Assembly (NCBI GenBank): GCA_015492515.1
Contig: WGEZ01000084.1
Span: 1-33,930, forward strand
Direction: 5' to 3'
Origin: Nitrospirota bacterium
GTDB lineage: Bacteria; Nitrospirota; Thermodesulfovibrionia; Thermodesulfovibrionales; JdFR-85
Length of the DNA: 33,930 nucleotides
In this document: positions 8,462 through 17,608 of the stretch, piece after piece
Layout of the letters: every line of letters starts with the position of its first letter
How positions within the stretch are numbered: the first letter of the stretch is position 1
Position numbers and translations under genes: made by a program
Notes under the pieces: model-generated
The model's database searches: none
The model's input: only the letters and a program-made list of their open reading frames with translations
What the model was told of the DNA's origin: nothing

Positions 8462-8833
8462 ATGTTGAAGGGTCTGAGGAAAGAGAAGAGGAGGAGCAAA
8501 AAGGTGGACAGGGCCAGCGGGCTGCTCAATGTCGAGCTCTCCGAGATAGAGGAGCTCTCATCGCTCATGATGAGCAGGATAGATGCGAGGTTGAGGACCC
8601 TGAGGGAGACGGAGGAGAGGCTCGAGGGGAAGATGGAGGCCCTGGAGAGGTTGCTTCTGAGGGCGGAGAAGGTGACCCAGGAGCCGGACGGCCTGTTAGA
8701 TTACCGTTACAGGGAGGTGCTGGTGCTCGCCAGCAAGGGGCTGAAGACCGAGGAGATCGCTGGCATCCTCGATATATCAAGGGGTGAGGTGGAGTTCATC
8801 ATCACCATGAATATGCACAGCGAGCGGATGTAG
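8462..8833 (+). CDS. Coiled-coil protein with C-terminal helix-turn-helix-like motif (DUF2802/DUF6115-like, flagellar-locus type)
   Basis: Basic N-terminus, long amphipathic helix, then YREVLVLASKGLKTEEIAGILDISRGEVEFIITMN. AGGAGGTCGAG RBS. Confidence 0.7.
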   Translation: MLKGLRKEKRRSKKVDRASGLLNVELSEIEELSSLMMSRIDARLRTLRETEERLEGKMEALERLLLRAEKVTQEPDGLLDYRYREVLVLASKGLKTEEIAGILDISRGEVEFIITMNMHSERM

Positions 8834-8856
8834 TTGACCTTCCCGGCCTTGCATCT

Positions 8857-8878
8857 GGAAGGCCCGAAGGGGCCTTCC
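8857..8878. terminator. Hairpin, possible terminator after the HDOD/coiled-coil block
   Basis: GGAAGGCCC-GAAG-GGGCCTTCC, 9-bp perfect stem; no clear U-tract. Confidence 0.5.
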
Positions 8879-8961
8879 TCTCACCGAACCAAACGGAGAC
8901 CGTATCTGCGTGCCGCCTTTCAGCCCCCTCCCGCCACCAACCAGACGAAACAGACCAGAAA

Positions 8962-8992
8962 GCCGGGGAAGGAAATTTTTTCCTTTCCCGGC
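8962..8992. promoter_or_regulatory. Inverted repeat upstream of the sigma-54 promoter (candidate activator site or terminator hairpin)
   Basis: GCCGGGGAAGGAAA-TTT-TTTCCTTTCCCGGC, 14-bp arms with a single G.T mismatch, about 105-135 bp upstream of the predicted transcription start. Confidence 0.5.
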
Positions 8993-9069
8993 AAGAAACT
9001 CCCATCCCCTCAACCGGAGGGACGCCCGCCGTTGCCCCTTTCCCCGGCGCCGCCGGGACAGCGGTTTGC

Positions 9070-9085
9070 TGGCACACCTCTTGCT
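9070..9085 (+). promoter_or_regulatory. Sigma-54 (RpoN) -24/-12 promoter of the flgF operon
   Basis: TGGCAC-ACCTC-TTGCT, a near-exact match to TGGCAC-N5-TTGC. Confidence 0.88.
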
Positions 9086-9097
9086 TGATCATTCGGC

Positions 9098-9811
9098 ATG
9101 TACAAGGGTATCTACATAGCCGCCTCGGCAGCCGCGGTGAAGGATGCGGAGGTCTCGGTGATTACGAGGAACCTTGCAAACGCCTCCACGGCGGGTTATA
9201 AAAGTGAGGGCGTAGCCTTCAGTGCCTACATCCTTCCACTGGTCCGGGAGGTCGGTTATCAGGACAGGGTGATGGTGGAGAAGGGGAGGGTGGTCACCGA
9301 TTTCTCGCCCGGCTCCTTCATCCACACCGGCAACCCCCTCCACGTCGCGATCAGGGGGGACGGGTTCTTCACCCTCGAGGGCGGACTGTACACCAGGCGC
9401 GGGGACTTCAGGATCGATGCAGAGGGATATCTTGTGAATGTAGAGGGGAGGAAGGTCCTCGGCGGGGACGGAGAGCCGATCCGCATCCCCCAGGGCGGCC
9501 TCACGATCGGCGCAGACGGCGAGGTGACCGTGGACGGTGCGGCCGTCGGGAGGCTGAAGGTGGTCGACTTTCCAAGGCCCTACAACCTCACGAAGGTGGG
9601 TGACTCCACGTTCATCCCCTCCGGAGCTCAGAGGCCCCGTGAGGTCTCAAGCGGGATCGTCCAGGGAGAGCTGGAGGCCTCCAACGTGAACGTCTTCAGG
9701 GAGATGACGAGGCTGATCAGGACGGTCAGGGAGTTCGAGGCCTACCAGAGGATGATCAGGGCCTTCGACAACGCCGCAGCAAAGGCATTAAACGAGATAG
9801 GGAGGATATAG
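9098..9811 (+). CDS. flgF: Flagellar basal-body rod protein FlgF
   Basis: [42 protein letters not shown]-terminal [24 protein letters not shown]; adjacent to flgG. Confidence 0.88.
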   Translation: MYKGIYIAASAAAVKDAEVSVITRNLANASTAGYKSEGVAFSAYILPLVREVGYQDRVMVEKGRVVTDFSPGSFIHTGNPLHVAIRGDGFFTLEGGLYTRRGDFRIDAEGYLVNVEGRKVLGGDGEPIRIPQGGLTIGADGEVTVDGAAVGRLKVVDFPRPYNLTKVGDSTFIPSGAQRPREVSSGIVQGELEASNVNVFREMTRLIRTVREFEAYQRMIRAFDNAAAKALNEIGRI

Positions 9812-9815
9812 AGAG

Positions 9816-10604
9816 ATGATACGTTCGCTCTTCATTGCAGCAACGGGTATGGAGGCACAGAAGCTGAACATCGACATCATCGCCAACAACCTCGCCAACG
9901 CCAACACGCCGGGATACAAGCGGAGCAGGGCCGACTTCCAGGAGCTGATGTACCAGGAGATCAAGAGCCCCGGTGCGACGTCGGCCGGAGGCTCTCAACT
10001 GCCCTCGGGCATTCAGGTGGGCCTCGGTGTTCAGACCGCGGCGGTGCAGAAGATATTCGAGCAGGGAGACTACGTCAACACCGCCAATCCGCTGGATATG
10101 GCGATCGAGGGTGAGGGCTTCTTCCAGATCGTCAAGCCCGACGGTGAGATCGCCTACACAAGGGCGGGGACGTTCAAGCTGGACAGCGAGGGCAGGATCG
10201 TCACCTCCGAGGGCTATCCCCTGGAGCCGGAGATAACCGTCCCGGCCGACACGACCCAGATAACCATCAGCTCCGACGGCCGGGTGAACGTGTTACAGCC
10301 GGGCAGCAACGAACCCACGGAGGTCGGGCAGATCGAGCTCGCAAAGCTGCCCAACCCGGGAGGGCTGAAGTCCATAGGCAAGAACCTCTTCGTCGAGACC
10401 GCCTCCTCGGGTGCGCCCATAACCGGCGCACCCGGCACGGAGGGGATGGGGACGATACAGCAGGGGTTCATCGAGCTCAGCAACGTCGACATAGTTAAGG
10501 AGATGGTTCAGATGATCGCCAGCCAGAGGGCCTATGAGCTGAACTCCAAGGCCGTGCAGGCCGTGGACGACATGCTCCAGATGACGAACAACCTGAGGAG
10601 GTAG
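9816..10604 (+). CDS. flgG: Flagellar distal rod protein FlgG
   Basis: [48 protein letters not shown]-terminal [43 protein letters not shown]. Confidence 0.97.
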   Translation: MIRSLFIAATGMEAQKLNIDIIANNLANANTPGYKRSRADFQELMYQEIKSPGATSAGGSQLPSGIQVGLGVQTAAVQKIFEQGDYVNTANPLDMAIEGEGFFQIVKPDGEIAYTRAGTFKLDSEGRIVTSEGYPLEPEITVPADTTQITISSDGRVNVLQPGSNEPTEVGQIELAKLPNPGGLKSIGKNLFVETASSGAPITGAPGTEGMGTIQQGFIELSNVDIVKEMVQMIASQRAYELNSKAVQAVDDMLQMTNNLRR

Positions 10605-11237
10605 GTGATGCTCACTCTGCTGCTGGTGTTGAGCCTGGCGGCGGGCTGGACGCCTGCCGACGCGATCAGGGAGTACCTGTTGAAGAGCTACCCCTGGCCG
10701 GAGGTCGAGGTGAGCGAGGTCACGGTGGAGGGTTCCGTGCCGGCCGGGGTGCCGGCGGAGATAACGACCGAGAGGGGGCCTCTCGGGAGGGCCTCGTTCA
10801 TGGTGCGGTTCATCAGCGGCGAAAGGGCCCGCGTGAGGGCCAGGGTCGTGGCGCGGGACGCCACGGTCAGGAGCGTGCGGTCACTGGCCAAGGGAGCCCT
10901 CCTGACGGAGGACGAGGTCTACACGGCGATGATGGATGTACGGAGGATACCGAGGGGGGCCGTCCGGAGCCTGGAGGGGGTTCTGGGGAAGCGGCTGAAG
11001 AGGTCGTTGCCGGCGGATACGGTGATCACCGAATCGATGCTCGAGGAGCCCCCCCTCGTCAGGAAGGGAGAGAAGGTGATCATCCTGTACAGGGGTCCCT
11101 ATCTGAAGGTCACCACCACGGGCATCGCACGGGAGGACGGCAGCAGGGGTGAGGTGATAGTGGTCCTGAACGCAGGCTCCAGGAAGAGGCTCTCGGGCCT
11201 CGTCGTCGGAAAGGGGGTCGTGGATGTCAGCCCTTAG
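10605..11237 (+). CDS. flgA: Flagellar P-ring assembly protein FlgA
   Basis: Signal peptide and SAF-like C-terminus (AKGALLTEDEVYTAMMDVRRIPRGAVRSLEGVLGKRLKRSLPADTVITESMLE...GLVVGKGVVDV), between flgG and flgH. Start could be GTG 10605 or ATG 10608. Confidence 0.9.
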   Translation: MMLTLLLVLSLAAGWTPADAIREYLLKSYPWPEVEVSEVTVEGSVPAGVPAEITTERGPLGRASFMVRFISGERARVRARVVARDATVRSVRSLAKGALLTEDEVYTAMMDVRRIPRGAVRSLEGVLGKRLKRSLPADTVITESMLEEPPLVRKGEKVIILYRGPYLKVTTTGIAREDGSRGEVIVVLNAGSRKRLSGLVVGKGVVDVSP

Positions 11238-11955
11238 GGGAGGGGCCTCAGGGGTGAGGGGCCTTGCAGCCCTTCTGGCATTGACTGCGCTGCCCGGTCT
11301 GTTCTCGGCGGGCTGTTCCTCCACCGCGAGTCTTCCGCCTCCTCCGCCTGCCTACGTCCTGAAGCCCACGGATGAGGCCGCCGGGACCCGGTCGCCGGGC
11401 TCCATATACAGAGAGAGGGCGAGCCTCTTCGAGGACAGGAGGGCCAGGAGGTTGAACGACCTCGTGACGGTCCTGATCGTGGAGAACGTCTCCGGGGCCA
11501 AGAAGGCGGAGACGAAGGCCGGGAGGGACTCCTCCATCGATGCCTCGATCAGCAAGCTCTTCGGCATCCCCCTCGACTTCAACCTCAAGAACCTGTACGG
11601 AAAGGGGAACACCTTCGACCCCTCCCTGGGCAGCTCCATAGAGTATGATTTCCAGGGCTCCGGGGAGACGAGCAGGGAGGGGACCCTCAAGGGCACCATC
11701 ACGGCGAGGGTGGTGGACGTCCTCCCGAACGGAAACCTGATGATAGAGTCGAGGAAGGAGATCACCCTCAACTTCGAGAAGCAGGTCCTCGTGCTGAGGG
11801 GCACGATAAGGCCCGACGACATATCCACGGAGAACACGATAGAGAGTACGAGGATCGCCGACGCCCAGATATTCCTCGTCGGCGAGGGGATCATCGATAA
11901 CAAGCAGTCCCCGGGCTGGCTGGGGAGGCTGGTCGACAGGGTATGGCCCTTCTGA
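11224..11955 (+). CDS. flgH: Flagellar L-ring lipoprotein FlgH
   Basis: Lipobox LFSAGCSS; LYGKGNTFDPSLGSSIEYDFQGSGETSREGTLKGTITARVVDVLPNGNLMIESRKEITLNFEKQVLVLRGTIRPDDI. Confidence 0.95.
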   Translation: MSALRGGASGVRGLAALLALTALPGLFSAGCSSTASLPPPPPAYVLKPTDEAAGTRSPGSIYRERASLFEDRRARRLNDLVTVLIVENVSGAKKAETKAGRDSSIDASISKLFGIPLDFNLKNLYGKGNTFDPSLGSSIEYDFQGSGETSREGTLKGTITARVVDVLPNGNLMIESRKEITLNFEKQVLVLRGTIRPDDISTENTIESTRIADAQIFLVGEGIIDNKQSPGWLGRLVDRVWPF

Positions 11956-11998
11956 TGGAGGCTGTTCAGGTGTCCCATACCTGGAGAGGTGGCGGCGG

Positions 11999-13090
11999 AT
12001 GATAAGGGGTGCGACCGTACTGGCCCTCACCCTCGTGCTGGTCCTGCCCGGCCGCACCGTCGAGGCGGAGAGGCTGAAGGACATAGCCTTCGTCGAGGGC
12101 GTGAGGGAGAACCAGCTCGTCGGCTTCGGCCTCGTCGTGGGCCTGAAGGGGACGGGTGACAAGGGCAACGCCACGATGCAGGGCATAGCGAACATGCTCT
12201 CCAGGATGGGGCTGAAGGTGAAGGCGAAGGACCTGAAGGCGAAGAACGCCGCTGCGGTCATGGTTACGGCCACGCTGCCGGCCTTCCCGAGGGCGGGCAA
12301 CAGGATCGACGCCGTCGTCTCCTCCGTGGGCGACGCCAAGGACCTCCAGGGCGGGACCCTCCTGATGACACCCCTGAAGGGGCCGGACGGAGTGGTGTAC
12401 GGCCTCGCCCAGGGGCCTGTCTCGATAGGCGGCTTCTCGGCTGGCGGCGGTGGAGGGGCGGTGCAGAAGAACCACCCCACGGTGGGCAGGGTGCCCAACG
12501 GCGTGATCATAGAGAGGGAGGTCCCTCTCTCGCTGAGGGGGCTGAGGGAGGTGAAGATAATACTCCGCAGCCCGGACTTCACGGTGGCCTCGAACGTCGC
12601 AAAGGGGATAAACAGGTTGCTGAAGAGCGAATACGCCGAGGCCGTCGACCCCTCTACGGTGATACTCGGGGTGCCCGAGGAGTACCGGGGCAGGGTCGTG
12701 GAGCTGATGAGGCTCGTGGAACACGTCGATGTCGGCGTGGATGCACCGGCCAGGGTGGTCATCAACGAGCGGACGGGCACGGTGGTGATCGGCGACGACG
12801 TGAGGATCTCTCCCGTTGCCATAGCGCACGGAGGCCTGACCATCGAGATAACCACCGAGTTCAGGGTCTCACAGCCGCCCCCCCTCTCTCCTGGTGAGAC
12901 CGTGGTGGTCCCGCAGACCGATATCACGGCGGAGGAGAAGAAGGCCCACCTCATGGAGGTCTCGGGCACGACCCTCGGCGAGGTCGTGAGGGCGCTGAAC
13001 AGGATGGGGGTTACGCCAAGGGACCTGATCGCCATCCTCCAGGCCCTGAAGGCCGCGGGTGCACTCAAGGCGGAGCTGGAGATAATCTGA
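11999..13090 (+). CDS. flgI: Flagellar P-ring protein FlgI
   Basis: RLKDIAFVEGVRENQLVGFGLVVGLKGTGDKGNATMQGIANMLSRMG...LNRMGVTPRDLIAILQALKAAGALKAELEII. Confidence 0.97.
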   Translation: MIRGATVLALTLVLVLPGRTVEAERLKDIAFVEGVRENQLVGFGLVVGLKGTGDKGNATMQGIANMLSRMGLKVKAKDLKAKNAAAVMVTATLPAFPRAGNRIDAVVSSVGDAKDLQGGTLLMTPLKGPDGVVYGLAQGPVSIGGFSAGGGGGAVQKNHPTVGRVPNGVIIEREVPLSLRGLREVKIILRSPDFTVASNVAKGINRLLKSEYAEAVDPSTVILGVPEEYRGRVVELMRLVEHVDVGVDAPARVVINERTGTVVIGDDVRISPVAIAHGGLTIEITTEFRVSQPPPLSPGETVVVPQTDITAEEKKAHLMEVSGTTLGEVVRALNRMGVTPRDLIAILQALKAAGALKAELEII

Positions 13091-13899
13091 TGATCTACCC
13101 CGATCCGATATCCCTCTACGGCATGACCTCTCCCGGGGAGGGGGTGAGGAAGGTCTCCAGGGAGTTCGAGGCCCTCTTCATCTACGAGCTCCTGAAGGGT
13201 ATGAGGGGCATGGCCGGGAAGGGGCTCTTCGGCGAGGGGCTCTCAGGGGATGTCTTCCAGACCCTCTTCGAGATGGAGCTGGCGAGGGTGCTCGCAGAGC
13301 GGGGGACCGGGCTGTCGGAGGTCCTGGTCAGGACCCTCGAGGGAAGGGGCCGTGAGGTGGACGGAGTCTCAGGTGAGGCTCTGCACCCCGGGCCGGAGAC
13401 CGGGACTGCAGTGGATGCCGCCGCCGTTTCAGAGGAGGTGACGGGGGGCAGAACCCCGGCGGTATCGATCGAGCCCCCGAGGGGTTCGAATGCGGTCCCC
13501 GGGGTTGAGGCGGGGGACCGCAGGGGAAGGCTCCCGGTCGAGGGGAGGATTACATCCGGCTTCGGAAGGAGGATCGATCCCATAACGGGTGAGACGAGGG
13601 TCCACAGGGGTGTGGATATCGCCGCAGCCCCCGGGACCGAGGTCTATCCCTTGAGGGCCGGGAAGGTGATCTTCAGCGGGGCCCTGAAGGGGTTCGGCAA
13701 CATCGTCGTCATTGAGCACGACGACGGCATGGTGACGAGGTATGCCCATAACCAGAGGAACCTCGTCAAGGCGGGGGACCGCGTCGCCGGAGACACCCCC
13801 ATAGCCCTGGTGGGGAGCACGGGGAGGTCCACCGGACCGCACCTGCACTTCGAGGTCCTGGAGGGCGGCAGACATGTGGACCCCTTGGAAGTCGTGTAG
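13090..13899 (+). CDS. flgJ: FlgJ-like rod-binding domain fused to M23/LytM metallopeptidase
   Basis: N-terminal VSREFEALFIYELLKGMRGMAGKGLFGEGLSGDVFQTLFEMELARVLAERGTGLSEVLVR (rod-binding). C-terminal TSGFGRRIDPITGETRVHRGVDIAAAPGTEV...TGPHLHFEV with M23 HxxxD and HxH metal motifs. Confidence 0.92.
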   Translation: MIYPDPISLYGMTSPGEGVRKVSREFEALFIYELLKGMRGMAGKGLFGEGLSGDVFQTLFEMELARVLAERGTGLSEVLVRTLEGRGREVDGVSGEALHPGPETGTAVDAAAVSEEVTGGRTPAVSIEPPRGSNAVPGVEAGDRRGRLPVEGRITSGFGRRIDPITGETRVHRGVDIAAAPGTEVYPLRAGKVIFSGALKGFGNIVVIEHDDGMVTRYAHNQRNLVKAGDRVAGDTPIALVGSTGRSTGPHLHFEVLEGGRHVDPLEVV

Positions 13900-13912
13900 G
13901 GCGCCGGCGTAT

Positions 13913-13939
13913 TAAAGTTTTTCGCCTGCCGGCCGATAG
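13913..13939 (+). promoter_or_regulatory. Sigma-28-type promoter upstream of flgM
   Basis: TAAAGTTT-N11-GCCGATAG. Confidence 0.85.
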
Positions 13940-13970
13940 TATAAGTGAAATCCATCACTGGAGGTTCAGC

Positions 13971-14258
13971 ATGAAGATTCACGGTGGAAGGCCTCCCGAG
14001 AGCCAGGATGCCTATCTCAGGGCGCAGAAGACGACGGGCAAGGAGGCGGTCGAGGGCAAGGGGGCCGTAGAGAAGAGGAAGGTCGGTGACAGGGTGGACC
14101 TCACAGGGGCCGGCAGGGTCGAGGAGCTGAAGGCCGAGATCCAGAGGCTGCCGGAGGTGAGGACCGACAGGATCGAGGCCGTGAAGAAGGCCATAGAGGC
14201 CGGCACATACCGGATTGACGCCGAGAAGATACTCTCCAGGATGATCGACGAGCTATGA
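13971..14258 (+). CDS. flgM: Anti-sigma-28 factor FlgM
   Basis: GDRVDLTGAGRVEELKAEIQRLPEVRTDRIEAVKKAIEAGTYRIDAEKILSRMIDEL; SD GGAGG; downstream of a sigma-28 promoter. Confidence 0.93.
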   Translation: MKIHGGRPPESQDAYLRAQKTTGKEAVEGKGAVEKRKVGDRVDLTGAGRVEELKAEIQRLPEVRTDRIEAVKKAIEAGTYRIDAEKILSRMIDEL

Positions 14259-14695
14259 AGGATTCGACACCGATATTGAACATCCTTGAAGAGCAGGTGA
14301 GGTGCTACGGCAGCCTCTACGGGCTGTTGAAGAGCGAGAAGGAGGCCATAGTCTCCTTCGACCCCGCGGTGTTCGAAGAACTCGCCAAGCAGAAGGACAA
14401 CCTCGTCCTGCAGCTCAGACTGCTGGAGGACGAGAGGAAGAGGCTCACCGACGAGTTCTTCTCCGAGGAGGACACGGGCAGGAGCATCTCGGACCTCTAT
14501 GCCGTCACCGGGGACGAGAGGTTCGTCAGGATACGCTCCCGGTTGATGAGTCTGTTGCAGGGCATAGAAGAGCTGAACGAGATAAACAGGCTCCTCATCG
14601 AGAGGGCCTCGCTGCACCTCAGTGCATCAGCAAACTTCTTCCAGACCTTTAACATGGATGCATCGAGGAAGGTCACCGTCTCCAGAGAGGCGTAG
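14255..14695 (+). CDS. flgN: Flagellar export chaperone FlgN
   Basis: Helical ~146 aa protein overlapping flgM by ATGA, followed by flgK; FlgN-like pattern (LEEQVRCYGSLYGLLKSEKEAIVSFDPAVFEELAKQKDNLVLQLRLLEDERKRL). Confidence 0.87.
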   Translation: MKDSTPILNILEEQVRCYGSLYGLLKSEKEAIVSFDPAVFEELAKQKDNLVLQLRLLEDERKRLTDEFFSEEDTGRSISDLYAVTGDERFVRIRSRLMSLLQGIEELNEINRLLIERASLHLSASANFFQTFNMDASRKVTVSREA

Positions 14696-14721
14696 CGCCT
14701 TCCCGGTTTCAGAGGTTTGAG

Positions 14722-16344
14722 ATGGCCATCTTGGGGTTGTTCGATATAGGCAGGTCAGCCATATTTGCGAGCCAGACCGCTCTGGACGTCACGGCGAACA
14801 ACATCGCGAACATCAACACCCCTGGTTACTCACGGAAGGAGGCGATCCTCGAGATATCGGACCCTGTCCGGACGGGTGCCGGGTTCGTGGGAAGGGGGGT
14901 CACCGTGGGAGGGATAAAGCGCTACTACGACCGCTTCCTCCAGGCGCAGATCTCCCTCCAGTACCAGAGGACGGGCAGGGCGAACATACTGGGTGAGCTC
15001 TACAGGGCTGTGGAAGGGGCCTTCAACGAGCAGCAGCCCGGCTTCTCCGAGGCCTTCAGTGAGTACAGGAAGGCCTGGCAGGAGGTTTCGGACAATCCCG
15101 AGGCCCTTCCCCAGCGCTCGGTCCTCCTCCAGAGCGCCCTCAGGCTGGCAGGCCTTGCAAAGGGCGTCGAACGCACACTCACGGACCTCCTCGAGGACGG
15201 TACGGAGAAGATAATCGATGCCGTGGAGAGGATAAACACGACAGCCGCTGAGATCTCCTCGCTGAACGAGATGATAGCCAAGGTGGAGGCCGGCAGCTCC
15301 ACCCAGGCCAATGACCTGAGGGACAGGAGGGACCGGTTGATGAACCAGCTCAGCGAGCTCGTCGACTACTCATACTTTGAGGACGACCGGGGAAGGGTGA
15401 CGGTGATCGTGGGGGGCAGAAACCTGGTATCAGAGACGGGGTACTCCGAGCTCACCGCGGTGGAGAACAGCGACGGTACGGTGGATATCTTCGGAGGCAG
15501 GGTGAGGATGAACGACTACATCTCGGGAGGCCGGCTCTCGGGGCTTCTGGCTGCATCGGAGGAGATAAAGGGCGGTCCCCTCAAGGACTTCCGGAGGCTC
15601 ATCGCCTCCATCGTGAAGGAGACGAACCTGCAGCACAGGGAGGGCTACGGGCTCGACGGCTCAACGGATAAGGACTTCTTCAGCCCCCTCCGGCTCTTCA
15701 CCAAGGACTACTCCGACGGCGCCTCCATTACCGCGGCGGCGATCACAGACTACTCCTCGTTGAATCTCCACGAGTACGAGATCAGGTTCACCGACCCCGG
15801 CACCTACGAGGTCTATGATATCGACGAGGAGAGGCTTGTGACGTCGGGTTCCTACACCTCTCCCCAGACGATCTCCTTCGAGGGGATCGAGGTGGAGATA
15901 ACCGATGACGCCGGCGGCCCCCTCAGGGGCGACAGGTTCTTCATAAGCCCCCTTGAGATGGCGGTCACCGGCCTCTCGCTCAACGTCACAGAGCCCGAGG
16001 AGGTGGCGGCGGCCTCTGCTCCCGACACCCTGCCGTCGGACAACAGGAACGCCCTCTCGATGGCCGAGCTCCTGCAGGGGAGCGTCCCGGACCTCGGCGG
16101 CAGCTTCGATGATCACTACAGGGGTATTGTGGGTGTGACGGGTTACATGAGCAGGGCGGCCCAGGACAGCAGCGACTTCGAAGAGAGCCTCCTGGAGGAG
16201 CTGAGGCTGAGGAGGGAGTCCGTCTCCGGGGTGAACCTCGACGAGGAGGCGGCCAACCTCATAAGGTTCCAGAAGGCCTTCGAGGCCGGCGCAAGGCTCA
16301 TCAGGATGACCGATGAGCTGCTGGAGGAGATACTGAGGCTATGA
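14722..16344 (+). CDS. flgK: Flagellar hook-associated protein FlgK
   Basis: LFDIGRSAIFASQTALDVTANNIANINTPGYSRKEAILE; C-terminal RRESVSGVNLDEEAANLIRFQKAFEAGARLIRMTDELLEEIL. Confidence 0.95.
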   Translation: MAILGLFDIGRSAIFASQTALDVTANNIANINTPGYSRKEAILEISDPVRTGAGFVGRGVTVGGIKRYYDRFLQAQISLQYQRTGRANILGELYRAVEGAFNEQQPGFSEAFSEYRKAWQEVSDNPEALPQRSVLLQSALRLAGLAKGVERTLTDLLEDGTEKIIDAVERINTTAAEISSLNEMIAKVEAGSSTQANDLRDRRDRLMNQLSELVDYSYFEDDRGRVTVIVGGRNLVSETGYSELTAVENSDGTVDIFGGRVRMNDYISGGRLSGLLAASEEIKGGPLKDFRRLIASIVKETNLQHREGYGLDGSTDKDFFSPLRLFTKDYSDGASITAAAITDYSSLNLHEYEIRFTDPGTYEVYDIDEERLVTSGSYTSPQTISFEGIEVEITDDAGGPLRGDRFFISPLEMAVTGLSLNVTEPEEVAAASAPDTLPSDNRNALSMAELLQGSVPDLGGSFDDHYRGIVGVTGYMSRAAQDSSDFEESLLEELRLRRESVSGVNLDEEAANLIRFQKAFEAGARLIRMTDELLEEILRL

Positions 16345-17345
16345 GGCTCTCGAGCTTCATCATATACGACAGGGTCGTAAGGTCGATGCAGGAGAACCTG
16401 ACAAGGCTCGGTGAGAGCCACCTCTCGATCGCCACGGGCAAGAGGATAAACAGGCCGTCACAGGACGTCACGGGAGCCGTGAAGGCCCTCGACTACAGGG
16501 TGAGAATCGACGAGTCGGAGCAGTACATCAGGAACATCGACGATGCCAGGGCGTACCTGGAGCTGACGGAGACGGTCCTTGCAGGCGTCGGTGACGCCCT
16601 CACGAGGGCGAAGGAGCTCTCACTGGCGGCCCTGAACGGTGACGAGAGCGCCGAGACGAGGGCGATCATGGCGAAGGAGGTGGATGGGCTGAGGGAGCAC
16701 CTCCTCGGCAGGGGCAACACGAGGTTCCGCGGCAGGTACATCTTCAGCGGCTTCCTCACCGACACACCCGCATTCGACGGAGGCGGGCTCTACCAGGGTG
16801 ACGGCAACTACATCGAGATAATGACCGGACCGGACCTGAAGGTGAAGGAGAACATAACGGGCGAAGAGGCCTTCGCCTATACACAGGAGGCGGAAGAGAC
16901 GGTCGAGACCGGGGGCGGCGGGTTCATCCACTACATACCCGGCGGAGGGACGACGGTCACTGTGGAGATACGGGCCAGCGACGACACCACGGTGCTGGAC
17001 ACCTTCAGCTTCAGCTCCTTCATCGAGCTGCTCGACATACTGGCCCGTGCACTCGAGGCGGATGACACCGGGAGGGTGAACGCGATCCTGAAGCCCCTGG
17101 ACGACTCCCTCCAGCAGACCCTTGACGTGAGGGCCGAGGTCGGTGCCCGGCTCGACCTGCTTGAGGCCGAGAAGAGGAGGCTGGCCGACGGTGTCTTCAA
17201 CCTCAAGACCGTCCTCTCCGAGACGGAGGATGCAGACATCACGGAGGTGATAGCCGAGATGTCCAGGACAGAGGTGGCCCTCCAGGCCCTCAGGGAGACG
17301 GGCGCAAGGATCCTGAGCCAGTCCCTCATGGACTTCCTCAGGTGA
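16341..17345 (+). CDS. flgL: Flagellar hook-associated protein FlgL
   Basis: Flagellin-type N-terminus (TRLGESHLSIATGKRINRPSQDVTGAVKALDYR...YIRNIDDARAYLELTETVLAGVGDALTRAKELSLAALNG); RGRYIFSGF; overlaps flgK by ATGA. Confidence 0.94.
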   Translation: MRLSSFIIYDRVVRSMQENLTRLGESHLSIATGKRINRPSQDVTGAVKALDYRVRIDESEQYIRNIDDARAYLELTETVLAGVGDALTRAKELSLAALNGDESAETRAIMAKEVDGLREHLLGRGNTRFRGRYIFSGFLTDTPAFDGGGLYQGDGNYIEIMTGPDLKVKENITGEEAFAYTQEAEETVETGGGGFIHYIPGGGTTVTVEIRASDDTTVLDTFSFSSFIELLDILARALEADDTGRVNAILKPLDDSLQQTLDVRAEVGARLDLLEAEKRRLADGVFNLKTVLSETEDADITEVIAEMSRTEVALQALRETGARILSQSLMDFLR

Positions 17346-17377
17346 GCCGCCCTCACGGAAAGGAGTAAGGAGGCAGG

Positions 17378-17608
17378 ATGCTGGTCCTGACAAGGAGGTC
17401 AGACGAATCGATCCGTCTTGGAGAGGAGATCATCGTAAAGGTCGTGGAGATAAAGGGCAATCAGGTGAGGTTGGGGATAGTGGCCCCGAAGGGGCTCAGG
17501 GTCTACAGGGAAGAGCTGTATCAGAGGATCGCCGAGGAGAACAGGCTCTCTGCAGCCTCAGGGCTCGAGGCCTTCGACAGGTTGAGGGGGGTCTTCAGGA
17601 AGGGATGA
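17378..17608 (+). CDS. csrA: Carbon storage regulator / translational repressor CsrA
   Basis: MLVLTRRSDESIRLGEEIIVKVVEIKGNQVRLGIVAPKGLRVYREELYQRI. Confidence 0.97.
   Translation: MLVLTRRSDESIRLGEEIIVKVVEIKGNQVRLGIVAPKGLRVYREELYQRIAEENRLSAASGLEAFDRLRGVFRKG

Noticed and set aside
11248-13068. 606-aa minus-strand ORF antisense to flgH/flgI
   Set aside because: Shadow ORF caused by high-GC codon bias; no recognisable domains, while the plus strand encodes clear FlgH and FlgI.
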